From positions 1 through 11,062 of the forward strand of contig CAMDSS010000042.1 of the NCBI GenBank assembly GCA_945907085.1: a DNA stretch of 11,062 nucleotides. The letters are read 5' to 3'. The notes below the pieces were generated by a model that did no database searches, was not told where the DNA came from, and worked only from the letters and a program-made list of their open reading frames with translations. Below, piece by piece: positions 6,229-11,062 of this stretch. A program made the translations under genes and the position numbers. How positions within the stretch are numbered: position 1 is the first letter of the stretch; the number at the start of each line of letters is the position of its first letter. Origin of the DNA: Cyanobium sp. NIES-981 (lineage in GTDB: Bacteria; Cyanobacteriota; Cyanobacteriia; PCC-6307; Cyanobiaceae).

Positions 6229-6674
6229 AGCGTTTCGCCTTGCGGGGATCAGCCATGGCGATGGAGGCCAAGGAAATTGCCCTTGTGGCGGCGGGGGCGA
6301 TTCCAGGGGCCCTGTTGCGTTGGCAGCTGGAGACGGTGGGTCACCACTGGGTGGGGGGCCTGCGAGGGGCCGCCGAGTCGGACTTGATCGCCAATCTGCT
6401 CGGTTCGTTTTGTATCGGCCTCCTGATCGCCCTCAGGCCCCCGCGGCCGCGGCTGATGTTGTTGGCGGCGATTGGGTTTTGTGGCTCCCTCACCACCTTC
6501 AGCTCCTGGATGTTGGAGTTGGCGCGGGCCTTTGGGCGCGGTCACGCCAGCGATGGCTTGGCCGTTGTGTTGGTTAGCTTGGTGGGCGGTTTGCTGGCAG
6601 TGGTCGCTGGCTTTGGTGTGATGCGCCTCGGGGAGCGGGCCTTTGGATCAGGGCGGGCGGCTCCTAGGCGCTGA
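6225..6674 (+). CDS. crcB: CrcB/Fluc fluoride channel subunit (second of pair)
   Basis: A 149-residue four-span CrcB family protein. Motifs are GAIPGALLRW (24-33), SDLIANLLGSF (52-62, conserved Asn57), and GFCGSLTTFSSW (84-95) with Phe92 present and Trp95 where the second channel Phe usually is. The charge pattern is the mirror of the first subunit: positives at the N-terminus (MKRFALR), loop 2 (RPPRPR) and the C-terminus (RLGER, RAAPRR), predicting both ends in the cytoplasm. Paired crcB genes in other bacteria form antiparallel heterodimers, and the pattern fits that. The start overlaps the upstream stop (ATGA) and has a good ribosome binding site. The 3' end overlaps the convergent pgpH gene by 11 bp, and the C-terminal tail past about 135 looks nonconserved. 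Confidence 0.9.
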   Translation: MKRFALRGSAMAMEAKEIALVAAGAIPGALLRWQLETVGHHWVGGLRGAAESDLIANLLGSFCIGLLIALRPPRPRLMLLAAIGFCGSLTTFSSWMLELARAFGRGHASDGLAVVLVSLVGGLLAVVAGFGVMRLGERAFGSGRAAPRR

Positions 6675-8721
6675 AGGCTTTGCGGGCGGGGATCGGATAG
6701 GGAATGCGGCGATGGCGCATGCGTTTCCAGACCCGCACAAAGGCCCGGATCAGCAGCTCCAGTTCCGCCCGGCCGATGCCGCTGCTCACCAATTGGCCGT
6801 CATTTTGACGGGCCTCCACGATGCGCTGCACCATGGCCTTGGCCTCGGCTTCGCTGGTGCCAGGGGGCAGGGAGCGCAGGGCGGCTTCACAGCCATCGGC
6901 CAGCATCAAGATCCCGGTTTCCCGGCTCCGGGGGATGGGTCCGCGGTAGCGGAAGCTGGATTCGCTGGTGCTGGCATCCCTCTCCCTGGCCTGATGGAGG
7001 AAATAGCCCATCTTCAAGGTGCCCTGGTGTTCGGGGATGAAGTCGGCGAGGGGTTTGGGGAGGCGATAGCGCCGGGCCAATTTCAGGCCCTCATCCACAT
7101 GGGCTTGCAGGATTGCCGCACTGCCGAAGGGATCATCGAGCTTGTCGTGGGGGTTGCTGCCTTCCCCCTGGTTTTCGATGAACCATTGGGGCGCATGCAG
7201 TTTGCCGACATCGTGATAAAGCGAACCGGTGCGCACCAGGTCCACATCGGCGCCGATGGCCCGGGCCCCTTCCTCAGCCAGCCCGGCAATCATCAAGGTG
7301 TGCTCAAAGGTTCCAGGGGCCTCGCACGACAGACGGCGCAGGAGCGGACGCTCCAGGTCGGCCAGTTCCAGCAGCCGGGCCCGGGTCAGCAGGCCGAAAA
7401 AGGTTTCGATCAGGGGTGCCACCAAGAGCCCTCCCATCAACAGGCCTCCAAGCAGCAGGGCTTCGCTGAGCAGATCCACCTGGGCGATGGGGCTGCGGCT
7501 TTGCAGCAGCAGCCATTGCAGCGCCAGGGCCCCACAGGGGAGGAACACCGCCAGTTGCAAGAGTTCAGCGCGGCTGCGTTGGCGACCGGCGGTGATGGCG
7601 GCAAGGGAGCCGATCAGGGCTGCCACCAACAGGCGCGTGCCCACCAGGGTCCCCATGGGGAGGGGCCAAAGCAGGCTGGCCGCAGCGAGCCAGGTGAGGC
7701 CGCAGCTGGTGCCGAGGCTTTGGGAGAGCAAGAGCGTTGCTGGGATCAGCAGCACCAGGGGGCTGGCCAGGGGGCCAAGCCAGAGGCTGAAACCGCCAAC
7801 CACCCCAAGCCCCCCAAGGGCTAAGAGGGTCTGGCGGGGTTCGAGGGAGGGCCTCCAGCGCCGCAACCCCGCCACCATCACGCCGCAGACGGCGAAGGAC
7901 TCCACAAAATGGCCCAGCCAGGTCAGGGGCCGGGGCCGGCGGTTCACCAGGCCGAAGTAATCCAGCACATCGAAGGCCTGCGGGGTGATCGATTCGCCCT
8001 GGCGGGTGATCAGATCGCCGGCTTGCACCGCAATGGTGGGGATGCCCTGTTGGGTGATAAGGGCTTCAATGCGGCGCTGGCTCAGGCCGGGATCACTGCG
8101 CAAATTGGAATGCCCCTCCAGCGCGTTCGCCAGGAGCCTTGCCCCGAGGTCACGGCCAGCGGCTGGCAGGGCCTCCAGTTGCAGGGTCGCCGCCGTCAGG
8201 AGTTGGTTGCCCGCGACGCTGGCTGAGAGGCCCTGGCTCAGCATCCGCAATTCAGCCTGCAACACCTCGCGCCGCCATTGGCTCAGTTGGGTGGGGGTGA
8301 GGCTGGTGAGCCACTGCCGTTCCTGGGGGGTGAGGGCAATGGTTTGCACCTGGGATTGGCGCGCATCGGCCTGCTGTTCCACCGCGAGCAACTTGGCCTC
8401 CAGGGCCGCCATCAAGCTCTTGCTCGCCTGGGGATCCACCACTTGGACCGTGGTGCGGTGCAGCATTTGTTCGCGACGATCGTCCAACGCCGTGCTGTCG
8501 ATCACCCGCGCCGCCTTCGGGGCCCGGGCGGTGAAGGGCGCTGGCATGCCGGCCTGGAGACTGGGCTCTACCAGCCAGGGCCAGCTGGAGAGCATGGCCA
8601 CCACCGCGCAGAGCAGCAATACGGCGGCGATGTCGCGGCTGCGCCAGAGGGCGGGCTGTTGTTTTGGCCGTTCGCTGCGCAGCAGTTGGCGCCAAAGGCT
8701 TCGTAGTCGCCGCAAAACCAT
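6664..8721 (-). CDS. pgpH: 7TM-HD family phosphodiesterase, PgpH type (probable c-di-AMP hydrolase)
   Basis: A 685-residue membrane enzyme of the family that hydrolyses c-di-AMP to pApA. Layout: one N-terminal span (about 30-48); an extracytoplasmic 7TMR-HDED domain (about 50-265) with VDPQA near its start and GDLITRQGE (235-243) near its end; six more spans (about 268-445); and a cytoplasmic HD domain (about 455-670). Metal-site residues are visible: His474 in EAPGTFEHTLMIAGLAE, His503-Asp504 in YHDVGKL, His541 in AHVDEG, His565 in EHQGT and Asp609 in LADGCEA. The spacing follows Listeria PgpH, but that protein has HHGT where this one has HQGT (Gln566). FIENQ and NPHDKL (514-518, 523-528) are typical. 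ATG 8721 is the first in-frame start, preceded by a tiny ORF and a tandem repeat. It diverges from folD, suggesting promoters in the 80-bp gap. Confidence 0.93.
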   Translation of the reverse strand: MVLRRLRSLWRQLLRSERPKQQPALWRSRDIAAVLLLCAVVAMLSSWPWLVEPSLQAGMPAPFTARAPKAARVIDSTALDDRREQMLHRTTVQVVDPQASKSLMAALEAKLLAVEQQADARQSQVQTIALTPQERQWLTSLTPTQLSQWRREVLQAELRMLSQGLSASVAGNQLLTAATLQLEALPAAGRDLGARLLANALEGHSNLRSDPGLSQRRIEALITQQGIPTIAVQAGDLITRQGESITPQAFDVLDYFGLVNRRPRPLTWLGHFVESFAVCGVMVAGLRRWRPSLEPRQTLLALGGLGVVGGFSLWLGPLASPLVLLIPATLLLSQSLGTSCGLTWLAAASLLWPLPMGTLVGTRLLVAALIGSLAAITAGRQRSRAELLQLAVFLPCGALALQWLLLQSRSPIAQVDLLSEALLLGGLLMGGLLVAPLIETFFGLLTRARLLELADLERPLLRRLSCEAPGTFEHTLMIAGLAEEGARAIGADVDLVRTGSLYHDVGKLHAPQWFIENQGEGSNPHDKLDDPFGSAAILQAHVDEGLKLARRYRLPKPLADFIPEHQGTLKMGYFLHQARERDASTSESSFRYRGPIPRSRETGILMLADGCEAALRSLPPGTSEAEAKAMVQRIVEARQNDGQLVSSGIGRAELELLIRAFVRVWKRMRHRRIPYPIPARKAFSA

Positions 8722-8763
8722 CGCTAGGCCAAAACCTTGGCCAAAACCATTGCCAAACGCTAG
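8711..8763. repeat. 12-bp imperfect tandem repeat across the pgpH start
   Basis: Units on the + strand: CGCAAAACCATC (8711-8722), then a GCTAG spacer (8723-8727), GCCAAAACCTTG (8728-8739), GCCAAAACCATT (8740-8751) and GCCAAACGCTAG (8752-8763). CGCTAG closes the block at 8758-8763 and also occurs at 8722-8727. The first unit lies in the first codons of pgpH; the others fill its 5' leader and much of the gap shared with folD. Confidence 0.75.
8724..8750 (-). CDS. Possible eight-codon upstream ORF in the pgpH leader
   Basis: Reading leftward from ATG 8748-8750 gives MVLAKVLA and then TAG at 8724-8726. Only two bases separate that stop from the pgpH ATG (8719-8721). The ORF exists because of the tandem repeat: its first codons (ATGGTTTTG) copy the pgpH start. 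It could be a leader that couples or limits pgpH translation, or an accident of duplication. No clear ribosome binding site precedes it. Confidence 0.25.
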   Translation of the reverse strand: MVLAKVLA

Positions 8764-8801
8764 CTGGGATGCAGGATGCCTTTGTGAGTGTGGGGTTTTC
8801 C

Positions 8802-9710
8802 ATGGCTATGCGCTTGGACGGCCGTCAGCTGGCGGCCGAGATCGAGCAGCGCTTGCAGGGCGCGGTGGCAGAACGCCTGGCCCTGGCCGGCCGCCCCCCG
8901 GGTCTGGCGGTGCTGCGGGTGGGGGATGACCCCGCCAGCGGGGTCTACGTGGCGAACAAGGAAAAGGCCTGCGCCCGCATTGGCATCACCAACCTGGGGG
9001 CTCACCTGCCGGCGAACACGCCCGCGGCCGAGGTCCTGAGTGCCATCCAACGGCTGAATGCCGACCCCCAGGTTGATGGGATCTTGCTGCAATTGCCCCT
9101 GCCGGCTGGCCTGGATGAGGGGCCGCTGCTGGCGGCCATTGATCCAACCAAGGATGCCGATGGTTTGCACACCCTCAACCTCGGACACCTTTTAAAGGGT
9201 GAGCCAGGCCCCCGCAGTTGCACCCCGGCGGGGGTGATGGCCCTGCTGGCGGCAGCCGGGGTGGAGCTCGCTGGCAAGCGGGCTGTGGTGGTGGGGCGCA
9301 GCATCTTGGTGGGCCAGCCCATGGCCCTGATGCTGCAGGCGGCCCATGCCACCGTCACGGTGGCCCACTCCCGTACCCAGCAGCTCGAAGAGCTCACCCG
9401 CCAGGCCGATGTGCTGGTGGTGGCTGCCGGCAAGCCCCGCATCATCGGAGCTGACCACGTCAAGCCTGGAGCTGTGGTGGTGGATGTGGGCATTCACCGG
9501 CAGGAGCCAGGCCCCCAAGCCGGCCCCGATACCAAGGCCCGGCTTTGCGGTGATGTGCGCTTTGAAGAGGTGGAGCCCATCGCCAGGGCCATTAGCCCGG
9601 TGCCAGGGGGTGTGGGCCCGATGACCGTCACGATGCTGCTGGTGAACACCTTCAGCAGCTGGTGCGGCCACTGCCAGCTCGATAACCCTTTGGCCGACTT
9701 GTTGCCGTGA
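8802..9710 (+). CDS. folD: Bifunctional methylenetetrahydrofolate dehydrogenase / methenyltetrahydrofolate cyclohydrolase
   Basis: A 302-residue soluble enzyme interconverting 5,10-methylene-, 5,10-methenyl- and 10-formyl-tetrahydrofolate with NADP, feeding purine synthesis and formyl-Met-tRNA. Motifs: VGDDPASGVYVANKEKAC (40-57) with the catalytic Tyr49/Lys53 pair; VDGILLQLPLP (91-101); PTKDADGLH (115-123, Asp120); the Rossmann motif VVVGRSILVGQP (162-173); and PVPGGVGPMT (267-276). ATG 8802 is preferred (ATG 8808 is close behind); the frame also has ATG 8769, which adds 11 residues with no family match. No strong Shine-Dalgarno precedes any of them. The C-terminal tail after about 283 (with two Cys) is slightly longer than in E. 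coli FolD (288 residues). crtE follows after 45 bp on the same strand, with no terminator seen between. Confidence 0.96.
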   Translation: MAMRLDGRQLAAEIEQRLQGAVAERLALAGRPPGLAVLRVGDDPASGVYVANKEKACARIGITNLGAHLPANTPAAEVLSAIQRLNADPQVDGILLQLPLPAGLDEGPLLAAIDPTKDADGLHTLNLGHLLKGEPGPRSCTPAGVMALLAAAGVELAGKRAVVVGRSILVGQPMALMLQAAHATVTVAHSRTQQLEELTRQADVLVVAAGKPRIIGADHVKPGAVVVDVGIHRQEPGPQAGPDTKARLCGDVRFEEVEPIARAISPVPGGVGPMTVTMLLVNTFSSWCGHCQLDNPLADLLP

Positions 9711-9755
9711 GGGGGTCGGGTACCTGAGAGAATCCGCTCCAGCAATGCAATCCCG

Positions 9756-10682
9756 ATGGCGGTGGTGGTGAGCCCGACGAGCGACAACCCCTCCCATGCG
9801 GGTTTTGATTTTGGCGGCTACTTGGATGCAGCCCGCCGGCAGGTGGAGCTGGCCCTGGATGGCTCCCTGGGCCCGGAGCGGCCGGAATCCCTGCGGGAAT
9901 CCATGCGCTATTCCCTGTTGGCCGGTGGCAAACGCCTGAGACCCATTCTCTGTCTGGCGGCCTGTGAGCTGGCCGGTGGCGATCGCTCCCTGGCCATGCC
10001 CACGGCGGTGGCCCTGGAAATGGTTCACACCATGTCGTTGATCCATGACGACTTGCCGGCTATGGACAACGACGACCTGCGCCGGGGCCGGCCGACGAAC
10101 CACAAGGTCTATGGCGAAGCCAACGCGATCTTGGCGGGAGATGCCCTACTGACCAGGGCCTTTGAAATGGTGGCTTTGCGCAGCCCCGGGGTGCCCGCTG
10201 AGCAGCTGTTGCAGGTGGTGGGTGAGCTCTCGCTTGCTTCCGGTGCGCCTGGATTGGTGGGCGGCCAGGTGGTGGATCTTGAGTGCGAGGCCAAGCAGGT
10301 GGATCTCGAAACCCTCGAGTACATCCACCTGCACAAGACCGGAGCCCTGTTGCGGGCCTGTGTGGTGTGTGGCGCCCTGATCGCCGGGGCCTCCGATGAG
10401 CTGTTGGCTGCCCTGCGCACCTATGCCCGCGGCATTGGCCTGGCCTTCCAAATCATCGACGACATCTTGGATGTCACCGCCAGTAGCGAGGTGCTGGGTA
10501 AGACGGCGGGCAAAGATCTCACGGCCGATAAGACCACCTACCCCAAACTGCTTGGCCTGGAAGAATCCCGCCTTCGGGCTGATGCCCTGGTGGCAGAAGC
10601 CAAGGCTGCCCTCGCTCCCTGGAGCGGCCAAGCCAGCCCCCTGTTGGCCTTGGCCGACTACATCACGAGCCGTGATCGATGA
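9756..10682 (+). CDS. crtE: Geranylgeranyl diphosphate synthase
   Basis: A 308-residue all-alpha trans-prenyltransferase that adds isopentenyl diphosphate units to make C20 geranylgeranyl diphosphate, the precursor of carotenoids, the chlorophyll phytyl tail, tocopherol and quinone chains. Evidence: GGKRLRP (57-63), the first Asp-rich motif DDLPAMDNDD (98-107) with Asp98, Asp99 and Asp104, Arg109-Arg110 beyond it, GQVVDL (170-175), HKTGALL (193-199) and the second Asp-rich motif QIIDDILD (232-239). The FARM with Met/Ser positions before it resembles cyanobacterial CrtE and bacterial IspA; farnesyl diphosphate synthase remains an alternative from sequence alone, but cyanobacterial context favours GGPP. 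ATG 9756 fits the N-terminus. The stop overlaps the start of the next gene (ATGA), indicating coupled translation. Confidence 0.94.
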   Translation: MAVVVSPTSDNPSHAGFDFGGYLDAARRQVELALDGSLGPERPESLRESMRYSLLAGGKRLRPILCLAACELAGGDRSLAMPTAVALEMVHTMSLIHDDLPAMDNDDLRRGRPTNHKVYGEANAILAGDALLTRAFEMVALRSPGVPAEQLLQVVGELSLASGAPGLVGGQVVDLECEAKQVDLETLEYIHLHKTGALLRACVVCGALIAGASDELLAALRTYARGIGLAFQIIDDILDVTASSEVLGKTAGKDLTADKTTYPKLLGLEESRLRADALVAEAKAALAPWSGQASPLLALADYITSRDR

Positions 10683-11062
10683 ACGCTCTCGAGGCCTTTT
10701 TTAACAACGGCGTCCTCGCCTGGGGATTGGCCGCCTGTGGGATCGCCCAGCTCTCAAAATTGGTGATTGAACTGGTGGTTCATCGCCGCTGGAACCCCAA
10801 GGTGCTGGTGGAGACCGGAGGCATGCCCTCTAGCCATTCGGCCTTGCTCACGGGCACGGCAGCTGGGCTGGGCTGGCAATTGGGTTTTGACGATCCCCTC
10901 TTTGCCCTGGCCGCGATTATGTGTTTTGTGGTGCTCTACGACGCCAGTGGGGTGCGCCGAGCGGCCGGCCTAACGGCGGCCCGCGTGAATTCCCAGACCC
11001 AGGATGAGTCCCAGAAGCCCCTGAAAGAAAACCTTGGCCATACCAGGCTTGAGGTGCTGGTG
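10679..11062 (+). CDS. Divergent PAP2 family protein (DUF212, YuiD-like), 3' end cut by the window
   Basis: The 128 codons visible run open to the right edge, so the gene is incomplete here. It is a membrane protein with hydrophobic spans (about 10-32, 55-68 and 73-87). Family marks are GGMPSSHSA (47-55, resembling the PSxH acid-phosphatase motif), YDASGVRRAAG (87-97) and LGHTRLEVLV (119-128), where the His would act as the third PAP2 motif. Members are about 150 residues, so roughly 20-40 are missing. PAP2 enzymes remove phosphate from lipid phosphates or diphosphates, but the activity of this divergent branch is not established. The ATG overlaps the crtE stop by 4 bp, so it is made with GGPP synthase. 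Confidence 0.9.
   Translation, partial: MNALEAFFNNGVLAWGLAACGIAQLSKLVIELVVHRRWNPKVLVETGGMPSSHSALLTGTAAGLGWQLGFDDPLFALAAIMCFVVLYDASGVRRAAGLTAARVNSQTQDESQKPLKENLGHTRLEVLV

Noticed and set aside
6643..7824. 393-codon plus-strand ORF
   Set aside because: It lies wholly antisense to the HD and membrane part of pgpH, and its Gln/Gly/Ala-rich translation shows no motif; it is a high-GC shadow frame.
8664..8801. Upstream extension of folD to the start of its open frame
   Set aside because: It would overlap the beginning of pgpH and add residues with no folD similarity; starts at 8802 or 8808 match the family N-terminus.
7229..8929. Plus-strand ORFs opposite the pgpH 5' half
   Set aside because: Ser/Arg/Trp-rich translations opposite a clear coding frame; no start signal or motif.
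2616..9986. HIP1 octamers (GCGATCGC) at 2616-2623 and 9979-9986
   Set aside because: Two copies in 11 kb of GC-rich DNA, both inside coding sequence, are too few to claim the HIP1 enrichment seen in some cyanobacteria.
9192..10103. 303-codon minus-strand ORF across folD and crtE
   Set aside because: It is antisense to two confidently identified genes and carries no recognisable domain.
1..11062. Mobile elements, CRISPR arrays, tRNA or rRNA genes, defence or toxin-antitoxin genes
   Set aside because: None seen on either strand; base composition and gene style look uniform, so there is no sign of an accessory island.

Overview
The window reads as a piece of ordinary chromosome from a GC-rich unicellular picocyanobacterium of the Synechococcus/Cyanobium type. 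The assignment rests on gene content: a GH57 glucan-branching-type enzyme, a LabA-like NYN protein, a cyanobacterial-style 7TM-HD protein ending the HD site in EHQGT, and folD next to a GGPP synthase (crtE) and a divergent-PAP2 protein. Genes are tightly packed, several overlap by 1-11 bp, and there is no insertion sequence, CRISPR array, tRNA/rRNA, integrase or phage gene. No gene-free stretch exceeds about 125 bases.

Region by region. 3-590 (+): the 3' part of an unrecognised gene entering from the left and running antisense into the GH57 gene. 236-1822 (-): GH57 1,4-alpha-glucan branching-type enzyme (glycogen metabolism), divergent from 1867-2433 (+), a NYN/LabA-like protein. 2430-2453: stem-loop at the end of that gene. 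2475-2489: a perfect palindrome with T-N11-A form just upstream of leuA. 2520-4163 (+): leuA, first enzyme of leucine synthesis, overlapping by 4 bp a MalG-type sugar ABC permease (4160-4996) that has no partner subunits here. 5008-5397 (-): small one-pass membrane protein with a coiled coil. 5522-6674 (+): a translationally coupled trio, a SemiSWEET-like transporter and two CrcB/Fluc fluoride-channel subunits. 6664-8721 (-): PgpH-type 7TM-HD phosphodiesterase, probably degrading c-di-AMP. 8802-9710 (+): folD. 9756-10682 (+): crtE. 10679-11062 (+): divergent PAP2 family protein, cut by the right edge.

Most of it is core metabolism: carbon storage, branched-chain amino acids, one-carbon folate chemistry and isoprenoid supply for chlorophyll and carotenoids. 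I do not see a clearly new system. The signals most worth a second look are: (i) the paired crcB genes, whose charge patterns predict opposite membrane orientations and so an obligate antiparallel heterodimer, coupled to a sugar-transporter-like gene; (ii) the palindromic box before leuA; (iii) a 12-bp tandem repeat at the pgpH start that creates an eight-codon upstream ORF; (iv) substitutions at conserved metal-site positions in PgpH (His to Gln) and the NYN protein (Asp to Ser); and (v) crtE coupled to a phosphatase-like gene.
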